Shown piece after piece: positions 8,540 to 17,051 of a stretch of 64,000 bases of DNA. Location of the stretch: positions 394,997 through 458,996 of the forward strand of contig NZ_CYPW01000027.1 in assembly GCF_001458175.1 (NCBI RefSeq). The letters run 5' to 3'. How positions within the stretch are numbered: position 1 is the first letter of the stretch; every line of letters begins with the position of its first letter. The notes beneath the pieces are model-generated. The model was not told where the DNA came from and searched no databases. It was given only the letters and a program-made list of their open reading frames with translations. A program made the position numbers and the translations under genes. This DNA is from Shimia marina. Lineage in GTDB: Bacteria > Pseudomonadota > Alphaproteobacteria > Rhodobacterales > Rhodobacteraceae.

Positions 8540-10825
8540 TCAATCCGGCCCTTTGGAGGGGGCTGCGGCACCTTCGCCTTCTTGTTGCTGCTGAGCGGCG
8601 GCAGCAGCGGCAGCGGTGAGGGCAGCCTTGTCCGCCTCTGGCAGGTCTTTGGCCGCTTCTGGCAAGGCCACGCGCACTTCGCGGCGGGCAAAGTCGATGC
8701 CATTTTCTGCAAAGGCAGCTTTGACGCGGTTGTAGATCTCTTTGCGGATCATGAACTGCTTGCCCGGTTTGGCCATGAACTTACCGCGGATGATCATGCC
8801 GACATCATCGATGTCAAACACACCCTGCGATTTGAACGGCTGCAGGAAGTCATCTTTGTAGAGCTCTTCCACCAGCATTTCCTGACCGATCTTTTTGAAG
8901 ATCTTTTTGACCTTGTTGGGATCGGTATCAAACGGCACGGTGAATTTGAGCTTCATGATCACCCAGTCACGCGAGTAGTTGGTGAGTTTGGGGATTTCGC
9001 CGTAGGGGATGGTGTGCACGGGGCCAAGGTGGTGGCGCAGCTGCATGGAGCGGATCGAGATTTTCTCAACCGCGCCCATGGTGCCGTCAATCTCCACATA
9101 TTCACCCACGCGGAAAGCATCATCCACGAGGAAAAACACGCCTGAGACCACATCGGTCACCAGTTTTTGCGCGCCAAAACCGATGGCGAGACCTGCAATA
9201 CCCGCGCCGGCCAGAAGCGGCGTGATGTCGATGCCAAGGTTGCCGATCGAAAGCAGGCCGAAGATCACAATGATCACGCCCTGTGCGGTCACCAGCAGAA
9301 GGGGCAGCACAGTGGAGAGACGCGATGCGCCGCCGCCTCCCATTTCATTGTCGGCATCTTCCTGGCTCATGCCCAATGCGGTCATCTCCGCCGCCAGACG
9401 GCGGTTGATATAGAGGCTGACACCCTCATAGACCACATAGCCCACGATCACGGTCATGGCGAAGCTGAAGAGGTTGTCGCCGATGCCTGCGCGATCCTGG
9501 AAGAGATCAAACAGGGCGACATTCCATGCGCGCGCAATCAGCGCCAGCACGGCACCAACGGCGATCACACGACCGATGCGCACATAGCTGCGTTTGGTGG
9601 CCACATAGGCTTCCTGTGCGACGGCACCTTCGCCTTGCATCGGGGGCACCAGATGGCGGACAAGGCCGCGAATGCCGGTATCGATCACGGGGGCGATCAG
9701 CAGCCAGAACATGGTGGTGTAATGCGCACCATTCAGCAGAAGCTGAACCTTGCCCAGACCGATGATGATGGAGACCAGCACCCAAGTGCCGCCCGCAACG
9801 ATCAGCGCGAAATATGGGTAGGCTCGTGCCATGGCTTCGTCAAACTCGGTGCGGTCCGGATCATCGCCGCGCATCATGTCCGCAAAGCCTTCACGGGCTG
9901 TCCATGCGACATAGGCGATATAGAGATAGACCATGGAGTCGATCCAGAAGCCGATGCGGGTTTCCCCGGCAGGCACGCCATTGATGACGTTGAACTGCAC
10001 CACAAAAATGGTTGCGCCGCCCAAGACAACGATGCCGATGATGTGGCGGTGGATGAAGCTGGCCCAGCGGTCATTGACATTGACCAGACGCAGATCCGGG
10101 CGCTTTGGCGCCATCAGGAAGCGGGAGAAGGCCGCCGCGATACGGGGCATCCAGATCATGTAGCCAATGAAAGGTGCTACGAAGGTGGCTTGATGTGGAT
10201 CCAGAATGGTGCGGCCAAGTGCGCGCACGGTGACATAGAAAATCACCAGACCAAAAATTTCGCGCAGGAAGCGTTTGAACAGGAAAGTCAGGGCTTCCCT
10301 CAGGGTCGTATCCCCCTCTGCAACCTGAGGATTGCGCACTTTGATAAGCCAGGTGCGCACAGCATATTCGACACCGAGACCCACGACGAGCAACAAGGCC
10401 GTCACGCCAAAGAGCGACAGGACCCCACCAAAGCCGCCATGTGCAGCGGAAAAGTTTCCAAAGGCCTCGATCTGAGCGGGGATGACGGCAGGCAGCTTGC
10501 GCACCGCGTCCAGCAGCGGCTGAGAGAAGGCTGTCCAAAGCGCGGCGACCCGCTCTACCAGCGTTTTGGGAGCCTCAGGCGCTGTGCCATCTGCAGCCAC
10601 GGCATCCAGCCGGTCCAGCAAAACTGAACGCACCTGATCGTCGGACATGCGGGCGACCATGGCGTTGATGGCCTCGGACGTCATTTCTGATGGGTTAATG
10701 TCGACCACGTCTTCGGCAGGGGCCGAGGATGCTGTGGTGGTTGGGAGGCCTTGGGCCTCTGCCGCCGTGATACCGCCAACACTTAGAAGAAGTGTCAGCA
10801 ATATGGACGATACGATCTGTCTCAT
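8540..10825 (-). CDS. Large MscS-family mechanosensitive ion channel
   Basis: About 761 residues: an N-terminal signal-like segment (SSILLTLLLSVGGITAAEAQ), a periplasmic region of ~100 residues, then many transmembrane helices and a C-terminal MscS core. The pore-lining helix reads GIAGLAIGFGAQKLV, followed by the DVVSGVFFLVDDAFRVGEYV junction and the beta domain with a VHTIPYGEI segment. The C-terminus is an Ala/Gln-rich tail. Such channels open under hypo-osmotic tension in the inner membrane. I place the start at the second Met because a TTGACC-N17 promoter maps just upstream and the frame before it has no ribosome binding site. Confidence 0.85.
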   Translation of the reverse strand: MRQIVSSILLTLLLSVGGITAAEAQGLPTTTASSAPAEDVVDINPSEMTSEAINAMVARMSDDQVRSVLLDRLDAVAADGTAPEAPKTLVERVAALWTAFSQPLLDAVRKLPAVIPAQIEAFGNFSAAHGGFGGVLSLFGVTALLLVVGLGVEYAVRTWLIKVRNPQVAEGDTTLREALTFLFKRFLREIFGLVIFYVTVRALGRTILDPHQATFVAPFIGYMIWMPRIAAAFSRFLMAPKRPDLRLVNVNDRWASFIHRHIIGIVVLGGATIFVVQFNVINGVPAGETRIGFWIDSMVYLYIAYVAWTAREGFADMMRGDDPDRTEFDEAMARAYPYFALIVAGGTWVLVSIIIGLGKVQLLLNGAHYTTMFWLLIAPVIDTGIRGLVRHLVPPMQGEGAVAQEAYVATKRSYVRIGRVIAVGAVLALIARAWNVALFDLFQDRAGIGDNLFSFAMTVIVGYVVYEGVSLYINRRLAAEMTALGMSQEDADNEMGGGGASRLSTVLPLLLVTAQGVIIVIFGLLSIGNLGIDITPLLAGAGIAGLAIGFGAQKLVTDVVSGVFFLVDDAFRVGEYVEIDGTMGAVEKISIRSMQLRHHLGPVHTIPYGEIPKLTNYSRDWVIMKLKFTVPFDTDPNKVKKIFKKIGQEMLVEELYKDDFLQPFKSQGVFDIDDVGMIIRGKFMAKPGKQFMIRKEIYNRVKAAFAENGIDFARREVRVALPEAAKDLPEADKAALTAAAAAAAQQQQEGEGAAAPSKGPD

Positions 10826-10857
10826 GAGGGACTCTATGCTGAAAAAAAATCCCATCA

Positions 10858-10886
10858 ATGAGATGACTTTTGTGTGATCAGGTCAA
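10858..10886 (-). promoter_or_regulatory. Candidate promoter for the mscS-barrel operon
   Basis: On the minus strand TTGACC (complement of 10881-10886) is followed by 17 bases and TCTCAT (complement of 10858-10863). The -10 match is poor, but position and spacing suit transcription starting between the two possible mscS ATG codons, which supports the downstream start. Confidence 0.35.
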
Positions 10887-10964
10887 GGCTCCAACCCCGG
10901 GCGTCTATCGGAATTTCAGAAAGTGAAATCGAAATGATACAGCCGATTTCCCCGTCCTTCGGGC

Positions 10965-11047
10965 AAAAAAAAGGGCCGAGCAATAAGCTCGGCCTTAGTC
11001 CAACAGGGAGGTGAAGATGATGCGCTTCTAAGCAATCATCGTCTTCG
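10965..11047 (-). ncRNA. Candidate ~80-nt small RNA with anti-Shine-Dalgarno segment
   Basis: Minus-strand reading shows, in order: a TTGAAG-N17-TAATTG promoter (11054-11082), a predicted start near 11047, a hairpin (GAAG/ATGAT pairing with ATCAT/CTTC around a 3-base bulge, 11013-11046), an exposed TTCACCTCCC, and a GC-rich hairpin followed by eight T residues (10966-10994). TTCACCTCCC is nearly the 16S rRNA 3' tail and would pair with Shine-Dalgarno sequences. Small RNAs with CU-rich anti-SD segments and this architecture are known in Rhodobacter and rhizobia (CcsR and related cuckoo RNAs). It could equally be released from the lysR 3' UTR. Expression is not shown. Confidence 0.45.
10966..10996 (-). 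terminator. Rho-independent terminator on the minus strand
   Basis: GGCCGAGC / GCTCGGCC stem (10974-10981 with 10987-10994), AATAA-type loop, and a run of eight T on the minus strand. It ends the transcript from the lysR side and the candidate small RNA. Confidence 0.85.
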
Positions 11048-11112
11048 AGAGATCAATTAGTAGTCAGTTTATAAACCTTCAAGAGATTTTCTGCCGGAGG
11101 GTCGGCATGCCT

Positions 11113-11133
11113 GCTATGCGGTTATCGCATAGC
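11113..11133 (-). other. Hairpin directly after the lysR stop codon
   Basis: GCTATGCG and CGCATAGC form a perfect 8-bp stem around GTTAT, touching the lysR stop codon. No T run follows, so it is not a classical terminator; it may stabilise the mRNA 3' end or mark a processing site. The 308-base stretch between lysR and mscS otherwise holds only the candidate small RNA, its terminator and the mscS promoter. Confidence 0.4.
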
Positions 11134-12039
11134 TTAGGAAATCTCTTTGTCGCGCAATTGCTTGCGGTGCAGAATGATCTCTTCCTGAACAAAATCACGG
11201 AAGGCTGCAATGCGCTTGGATTGGCGCAATTCTTCTGGAAAGGCCAAGTATACTGGGACTTCCGCAGATTCGATGTGTTCGCCCACGCGCACCAGATCCG
11301 GGAAATCTTGGATCAGGTAATCGGGTAGAACGCCAATGCCGAGATCATGTGTGACGGCCTGCAGCACGCCAAAGTAGTTGTTCACGTAGAGCATCTTGGT
11401 GACGTCATTGGCGAGCAGGCTGGTGACAAAGCTGGCGCCTGCGCCGATCTGTTCGGAATTGACGTTTTGGCAGATCAGGCGATGGTCGTGCAGATCGGCG
11501 AGATTTTCAGGTTCCCCGTGCTGCTCAAGATAGCTCTGTGTGGCGTAAAGGCGCATGCGCACGCTCATCAGGCGCTTGCGGACCAGATCTGCCTGACTTG
11601 GCTCTTTCATGCGGATCGCCACATCGGCTTCGCGCATTGGAAGGTCGAGCACTTTTTCCTCCAGCATCAGGTCGATGTTGAGGTCAGGGTATTGTTCATA
11701 GAGTTTGGTCAGACGCGGGGCGAGCCAGAGAGTGCCAAAGCCGATGGTGGTGGTGACGCGTAACTCGCCAAACACTTCTTCTTCGCTGTCGCGGATGCGC
11801 GCGGAGGCGGCATCCAGACGTTTATTCATGGCGGTGGTCGCATCAAACAGCAATTCACCCTGCTCGGTGAGGATCAGGCCGCGGGCATGGCGGTGAAACA
11901 GCGTGGTGTTCAAAGATTCTTCCAGGGCGCGAATTTGGCGCGACACCGCCGACTGGGACAGGTGCAAAACATCGCCTGCATGTGTCAGGCTGCCCGCATC
12001 CGCGACGGCATGAAAAATTCTGAGTTTGTCCCAATCCAT
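11134..12039 (-). CDS. LysR-family transcriptional regulator
   Basis: A 301-residue LysR-type regulator. The N-terminal winged helix-turn-helix is clear (DKLRIFHAVADAGSLTHAG, then LSQSAVSRQIRALEE), followed by a linker helix and a periplasmic-binding-protein-like effector domain (GELRVTTTIGFGTLWLAPRL onward). Its start lies 500 bases from the divergent indolepyruvate oxidoreductase gene, and the intergenic region contains a T-N11-A type palindrome, so control of that gene is the natural inference. The inducer cannot be read from the sequence; an aromatic 2-oxo acid would fit. Confidence 0.92.
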   Translation of the reverse strand: MDWDKLRIFHAVADAGSLTHAGDVLHLSQSAVSRQIRALEESLNTTLFHRHARGLILTEQGELLFDATTAMNKRLDAASARIRDSEEEVFGELRVTTTIGFGTLWLAPRLTKLYEQYPDLNIDLMLEEKVLDLPMREADVAIRMKEPSQADLVRKRLMSVRMRLYATQSYLEQHGEPENLADLHDHRLICQNVNSEQIGAGASFVTSLLANDVTKMLYVNNYFGVLQAVTHDLGIGVLPDYLIQDFPDLVRVGEHIESAEVPVYLAFPEELRQSKRIAAFRDFVQEEIILHRKQLRDKEIS

Positions 12040-12443
12040 GACGGCTCCATTTTGTTGTTTTGTGTCATGTGGTTAGTTGTCAGTCAAAGATTATTTGACC
12101 AATGCTCGAATTAGAGGCGCACCGAATAGGCCTTATTTCTTCGGAAGAAAAGTGAAGTTTGTACGAAGTTTCAAAGTCTTGTGTTGGCTTGGTGGACATT
12201 GACAGGCAGGTCGCCACTTCCCTTGGTCTGTGATCAAGAAAAGGGCATCTGCCTGCGCTGTGAGAAATGCGATCCAAGGCTTTGCGTGATGACGGTGGCG
12301 GTTGCATTGCACGTTTGAGTGAAAGGGGCAGGGGTGTTTGGGTGGTTGAATTTTTGTTATTTTGGGATTTTTGGAAAATACATTGAATTCAGATGCTTGT
12401 CCGAAGGCAATCCGGAAACGCGCGGCGTCCGTATAAGGATAAG

Positions 12444-12457
12444 TGAACAAGTGTTCA
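12444..12457. promoter_or_regulatory. Perfect palindrome TGAACA-N2-TGTTCA
   Basis: TGAACAAGTGTTCA is a 6+6 perfect dyad, 83 bases upstream of the oxidoreductase ATG. The spacing suits a compact dimeric regulator (TetR- or GntR-like) rather than LysR, and no such regulator is encoded nearby. Confidence 0.4.
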
Positions 12458-12471
12458 AAAAAATGTTTACA

Positions 12472-12492
12472 TAGGTCAGGAATTGCGACCTA
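12472..12492. promoter_or_regulatory. Dyad TAGGTC-N9-GACCTA, candidate LysR site
   Basis: A perfect 6+6 inverted repeat with 9 bases between, containing a T-N11-A core of the kind bound by LysR-type regulators. It lies 48 bases before the oxidoreductase start and faces the divergent lysR gene. Confidence 0.5.
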
Positions 12493-12539
12493 ATATAGGC
12501 ACTATATTGGAAGACACCGTCCAGCGAGGGGAGCGCAAG

Positions 12540-15500
12540 ATGAGTATCCAAAAGGTATCTTTGAATGACAGACTGGATCTGAGCAAAGAATTTGTTCTGC
12601 TAAATGGGACGCAGGCGTTGGTGCGGCTGATGTTGATGCAGAAGGCGCGAGACAGCGAGGCAGGCTTGAACACGGCAGGATATGTCACCGGCTATCGCGG
12701 GTCGCCATTGGGCGCGGTGGACAGTCAGATGATGCGCGCCAAAGCCGAGCTCGAAGCCCATGACGTGCTGTTTCAATCCGGTCTGAACGAAGATTTGGCG
12801 GCCACACAGCTTTGGGGGAGCCAGCAGGCAGAGCTGCGGGGCGAGGGCAAATTCGATGGTGTCTTTGGGCTGTGGTATGGCAAGGGGCCCGGAGTGGATC
12901 GCACCGGAGATGTGATGCGTCATGCCAATATGGCAGGCACCAGCCCCAATGGCGGTGTGCTGATGGCCATGGGGGATGATCACACCGGCGAAAGCTCGAC
13001 CGTGCTGCATCAATCCGAATGGGCGCTGGTGGATGCTTATATGCCGGTGGTCTCACCTGCAGGCGTGCAGGAGATCATGGACTATGGGCTCTATGGTCTG
13101 GCGCTGAGCCGGTTTGCGGGTGTCTGGGTTGGGCTCAAGACCATGAAGGACACAATTGAAGCAACCGCGGTGGTGAATGGTGATCCACATCGGCTGTCTT
13201 TTGTGACCCCCGCGTTTGATATGCCGGAAGGCGGGCTAAACATCCGGCTCACCGATACGCCGCATGCGCAGGAAGCGCGGATGATTGATCACAAACGCTT
13301 TGCCGCAGAAGCCTTCAGCCGGGCCAACAAGATGGACAAACGGGTCTGGGGCAAGCCGGGGGCCAAGATTGGGTTTGTGGCCGCAGGTAAGAACTGGTTG
13401 GATCTGGTGCATGCGCTGCAGCTTCTTGGGATTGATGAGCAAGAGGCGGAGCGGCTGGGGATCACCACCTATAAGGTGGGGCAGACTTTCCCGATGGATA
13501 TGATCACCTTCACGGAATGGGCCGAGGGGCTTGATCTGATTGTGGTGGTGGAAGAGAAGCGTAAGCTGATTGAGGTGCAAATCAAAGAAGCGATCTTTGA
13601 TGATCGGCGCGGGCGTCGGGTCTATGGCTGGTATAAGGGCGGCGCAGGCTTGATGGGGCGCGAAGAGCTCTTTCCGACGCGTGGTGCGCTGGACCCGATT
13701 ATGATTGCTGAAAAGCTCGGCGATATTCTGATCGAGGAAGGGCGGGGCACCGATGCGGTGAAGGCCGGTATGACCACGTTGAAAGAGGCGCAGCGGGCGG
13801 ACAATGCCGAAGACATTGCCACGCGCACGCCTTGGTTCTGTTCGGGATGCCCACACAACACCTCCACCAAAGTGCTCGAAGGCAGCCGCGCCTATGCGGG
13901 GATTGGTTGCCACTATATGGTGCAGTGGATGGATCGGGAGACCACCGGCTTTACCCATATGGGCGGCGAGGGGGCCAATTGGATTGGTGAGGCGCCGTTT
14001 TCCAAAACCAAACATGTGTTCCAGAACCTTGGCGATGGCACCTACAATCACTCAGGTGTGCAGGCGATCCGGGCGGCGCTCGCCGCGGGGACCAACATCA
14101 CATATAAAATTCTGTTCAACGATGCGGTTGCGATGACCGGCGGGCAGTCTAATGACGGCAATCTGAGCCCACAGAAGATCGCGCATGAGCTTCATGCCAT
14201 GGGGGTGGAGGCGCTTGCGGTGGTCTATGATGAAAAGGAAGAGGTGGACCCCAGTCTGTTTCCGTCCGGGATCCTTTTCAAAGAACGTGCCGCACTAAAA
14301 AGTGTTGAAGAAAAGTTTCGAGATATCAGTGGTGTGAGCGCCATTGTCTATGTGCAGACCTGTGCCAGCGAGAAGCGTCGCCGCCGCAAGCGGGGGCAGT
14401 TCCCGGATCCGGATCGGCGGGTATTCATAAATACGGATATTTGTGAGGGCTGTGGCGACTGCGGGGTGCAGTCCAACTGTATTTCGATTGAACCGGTGGA
14501 GACCGAGCTGGGGCGCAAACGGAAGATCAATCAATCCAGCTGCAACAAGGATTTCAGTTGTCTCAACGGGTTTTGCCCCAGTTTTGTGACCGTCGAAGGG
14601 GCCAAGATCAAAAAGGCTGCGACCGCATCGCTTGATTTGCCGCAGATGCCGATGCCCGAGATTGCGCCGATTGCAGGCACACATAATGTGGTGATCACCG
14701 GCGTGGGTGGCACCGGTGTTGTGACCATTGGTGCGATCCTCAGTCAGGCGGCGCAGATTGATGGCAAGGCCGCTGGCATGATGGAAATGGCCGGGTTGGC
14801 GCAGAAGGGCGGCGCGGTGCACATCCACTGCCGTCTTGCGGAGACGCCGGAGGCCATCAGCGCGGTGCGGGTTGCCACGGGCGAATGTGACGCGCTCATT
14901 GGCGGTGATCTGGTGGTGAGTGCGGGCGCAAAAACGCTCGGGCTGACGTCAGAAGGGCGCACGGGCGCTGTGGTGAACAGCCATGAGATTATCACCGGTG
15001 ATTTCACGCGGGATACGGATTTCAGGCTGCCGACTGGGCGTCTGGAAGTGGCGTTGCAGGCGCGGCTACGAGACAAGCTGGCGCTGTTTGATGCCTCTGA
15101 GCTGGCACGCGTGGTGATGGGCGATGCGATCTTCTCCAATATGATGGTGTTTGGCGCGGCCTGGCAGAATGGGCTGGTGCCGGTGAGCCACGCGGCGATT
15201 GTCAGCGCGATTGAGCTGAATGGCGCGGCGGTTGAGAAAAACCTGCGCGCTTTTGAGATTGGTCGCTGGGCGGTGCTCTATCCGGAAGAGGCGGCTGGCA
15301 TGCTGTCTCCCAAAGTGGTGCAGATGCCAAAGTCACTGGAGGAAAAGATCGCTTTTCGAGCCGATCATCTTGTCAAATATCAGGGCAAGGGGTTGGCCAA
15401 GAAGTATCGCAAGCTGGTGGAGAGCATTTCCGACCCGCGTCTGAAGCAGGCCGTGGCTTTGGGCTATCACAAACTGCTGGCGTATAAAGATGAGTATGAA

Positions 15501-15956
15501 GTCGCGCGGCTACATCTGGAGACACGCGCTAAGGCGGAAGAGGTCTTTGAGGGAGATTTCTCCGTGAAGTTCCACCTCTCGCCGCCGCTTGTGGCGAAGG
15601 AGGGGCCAAATGGGCGCCCGCTTAAGTCGGAGTATGGTGCGGGCATGATGCGGCTGTTTCCGCTGCTTGCCAGATTAAAGCGCCTGCGGGGCACGCCGCT
15701 TGATGTGTTTGCGCGCCACCCGGAACGGAAAATGGAACGCGCCCTGATTGCGCAATATGAGGCTGATCTGGCTGAGATCATATCCGAGCATGGTGCGGAT
15801 GCGCCTGATGCGGCTGTGGCGCTGGCAGAGCTGCCATTGCAGATCAAAGGGTTTGGGCCGGTGAAAATGGCCAATCAAGCCAAAGCTGCCAAGCGACGCG
15901 AGGAGCTTCTGGCGGCTTTGCAGCAAGGGGATCAGATTAAGGCCGCTGCGGAGTAA
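12540..15956 (+). CDS. Fused indolepyruvate:ferredoxin oxidoreductase
   Basis: A 1138-residue single-chain enzyme that oxidatively decarboxylates aryl- or indole-pyruvates to the acyl-CoA, passing electrons to ferredoxin. Order of parts: N-terminal pyrimidine-binding region, a ThDP-binding region (CPHNTSTKVLEGSRAYAGIG near residue 436, then GDGTYNHSG), a cysteine-rich Fe-S segment near 636-645 (CEGCGDCGVQSNC, with further Cys in FSCLNGFCP), and a gamma-subunit domain starting at GVGGTGVVTIGAI near residue 721. In Roseobacter relatives such enzymes serve phenylalanine and other aromatic amino acid breakdown toward phenylacetyl-CoA. The start is the ATG behind GAGGGGAGCG, not the longer open frame. 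Divergent from a LysR regulator. Confidence 0.9.
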   Translation: MSIQKVSLNDRLDLSKEFVLLNGTQALVRLMLMQKARDSEAGLNTAGYVTGYRGSPLGAVDSQMMRAKAELEAHDVLFQSGLNEDLAATQLWGSQQAELRGEGKFDGVFGLWYGKGPGVDRTGDVMRHANMAGTSPNGGVLMAMGDDHTGESSTVLHQSEWALVDAYMPVVSPAGVQEIMDYGLYGLALSRFAGVWVGLKTMKDTIEATAVVNGDPHRLSFVTPAFDMPEGGLNIRLTDTPHAQEARMIDHKRFAAEAFSRANKMDKRVWGKPGAKIGFVAAGKNWLDLVHALQLLGIDEQEAERLGITTYKVGQTFPMDMITFTEWAEGLDLIVVVEEKRKLIEVQIKEAIFDDRRGRRVYGWYKGGAGLMGREELFPTRGALDPIMIAEKLGDILIEEGRGTDAVKAGMTTLKEAQRADNAEDIATRTPWFCSGCPHNTSTKVLEGSRAYAGIGCHYMVQWMDRETTGFTHMGGEGANWIGEAPFSKTKHVFQNLGDGTYNHSGVQAIRAALAAGTNITYKILFNDAVAMTGGQSNDGNLSPQKIAHELHAMGVEALAVVYDEKEEVDPSLFPSGILFKERAALKSVEEKFRDISGVSAIVYVQTCASEKRRRRKRGQFPDPDRRVFINTDICEGCGDCGVQSNCISIEPVETELGRKRKINQSSCNKDFSCLNGFCPSFVTVEGAKIKKAATASLDLPQMPMPEIAPIAGTHNVVITGVGGTGVVTIGAILSQAAQIDGKAAGMMEMAGLAQKGGAVHIHCRLAETPEAISAVRVATGECDALIGGDLVVSAGAKTLGLTSEGRTGAVVNSHEIITGDFTRDTDFRLPTGRLEVALQARLRDKLALFDASELARVVMGDAIFSNMMVFGAAWQNGLVPVSHAAIVSAIELNGAAVEKNLRAFEIGRWAVLYPEEAAGMLSPKVVQMPKSLEEKIAFRADHLVKYQGKGLAKKYRKLVESISDPRLKQAVALGYHKLLAYKDEYEVARLHLETRAKAEEVFEGDFSVKFHLSPPLVAKEGPNGRPLKSEYGAGMMRLFPLLARLKRLRGTPLDVFARHPERKMERALIAQYEADLAEIISEHGADAPDAAVALAELPLQIKGFGPVKMANQAKAAKRREELLAALQQGDQIKAAAE

Positions 15957-15992
15957 GTCGAGTAAGCTTTGATTGCGCCGGCTATGCATTGG

Positions 15993-16021
15993 AAGCCTGC
16001 CGTTTTTGCGGCGGGCTTTTT
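15993..16021 (+). terminator. Terminator after the oxidoreductase gene
   Basis: AAGCCTGCCG / CGGCGGGCTT stem (one G-T pair) with a T-rich loop and a TTTTT tail, 37 bases after the stop codon. Confidence 0.85.
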
Positions 16022-16134
16022 ATAAGGTCTGTTTGCAGAATATGGGCGAATTTTGCTTGCGATCCGCAGGAAGGTTAAAAAACTTTCGCATTTCTGTCAT
16101 AGGGTGCGCGCAGTAACGACATCTGAGACCTGCC

Positions 16135-17013
16135 ATGCCTTCCGCCCTCAAATCTGCCCGCGACATCAGCTATGCCTATTCCGCCCAGACCCGCAGTGGG
16201 CGGGCGATGATCCGTATGATGGAAAACTCCACGGGACGTTTGAGGCTGATCAAACGTGCGCGTGGCTATGAGGATGAAGTGGCCGCCGGACGTGACTTTT
16301 GGGAAGTCATGCGTGAGCGGTATGGGCTGACGCTGGATGTGATTGGTGGATCGCTCAGCAATATTCCAAAGACCGGCCCGCTGATCATGATTGCAAACCA
16401 TCCTTATGGTATTCTGGATGGGTTGATGATGGGGCATATCCTGAGTGAGACACGCGGAGATTTTCGCATTCTGGCACATCAGGTGTTTCGCAAGGCTGAA
16501 GATCTCAACCGTATCATTTTGCCGATCAGCTTTGATGACACCAAAGAGGCGGTGAAGCTCAATCTGCAAACCCGCAAGACCGCGTTGGACTATCTGGCGC
16601 AGGGCGGTGCGATGGGCATCTTTCCGGGGGGCACCGTCTCGACCGCAGAGCGGCCTTTTGGCACGCCGCTTGATCCGGGCTGGCGCGGGTTCACGGCGCG
16701 GATGGTGGCGAAATCTGAGGCGACGGTGGTGCCGGTGTATTTTGACGGCCACACCAGCCGTTTGTTTCAGATTGCAAGCCACCTGCATTATACGTTGCGC
16801 ATGGGATTTTTGATCCGGGAGTTCAAAAAACGCGTGGACACGCCGGTGCGGGTGGTGATTGGTGAGCCACTTGATGCCGATGCGCTTAAGCGCCGCGCGC
16901 AAGACACTAAGGCGCTCATGGACTTTCTGCGACACAGCACCTATTCTTTGTCGCCAAAGCCGATTGCCAATTTGGGCTACGGCTATGAGTTTGAAGAAAA
17001 ATATCGGGCCTGA
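16135..17013 (+). CDS. PlsC-like lysophospholipid acyltransferase family protein
   Basis: A 292-residue glycerolipid acyltransferase-fold protein. The catalytic NHxxxxD box is NHPYGILD at residues ~88-95, and the acceptor-binding EGT-type box appears as GIFPGGTVS near residues 162-170 (Pro-Gly-Gly-Thr in place of PEGT). It has no clear membrane span and is probably peripheral. Members of this family acylate lyso-phospholipids or, in Roseobacter, lyso-aminolipids such as ornithine, glutamine or sulphur-containing aminolipids. I cannot tell which from sequence alone. The gene appears monocistronic between two transcription ends, 38 bases before murI. Confidence 0.82.
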   Translation: MPSALKSARDISYAYSAQTRSGRAMIRMMENSTGRLRLIKRARGYEDEVAAGRDFWEVMRERYGLTLDVIGGSLSNIPKTGPLIMIANHPYGILDGLMMGHILSETRGDFRILAHQVFRKAEDLNRIILPISFDDTKEAVKLNLQTRKTALDYLAQGGAMGIFPGGTVSTAERPFGTPLDPGWRGFTARMVAKSEATVVPVYFDGHTSRLFQIASHLHYTLRMGFLIREFKKRVDTPVRVVIGEPLDADALKRRAQDTKALMDFLRHSTYSLSPKPIANLGYGYEFEEKYRA

Positions 17014-17051
17014 CATAGACATTAGGCCCAAGAGGCGGATTGAGGTGTGTC

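Larger units (their letters stand above)
12040..12539. other. 500-bp low-GC divergent regulatory region
   Basis: This stretch separates lysR and the oxidoreductase gene. It is visibly richer in A+T than its neighbours, especially from about 12340 to 12500, and the open frames in it have no ribosome binding sites or protein-like composition. The recognisable elements are two palindromes close to the oxidoreductase start (reported separately). Confidence 0.5.

Noticed and set aside
9167-10627. A 486-codon frame opposite the MscS gene
   Set aside because: It is antisense to a clear membrane-protein gene, has very biased composition (His, Asp, Gln) and no start signal.
10997-11133. DUF1127-type small protein gene linked to an anti-SD RNA
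   Set aside because: No frame encodes such a protein; only a four-codon ORF is present.
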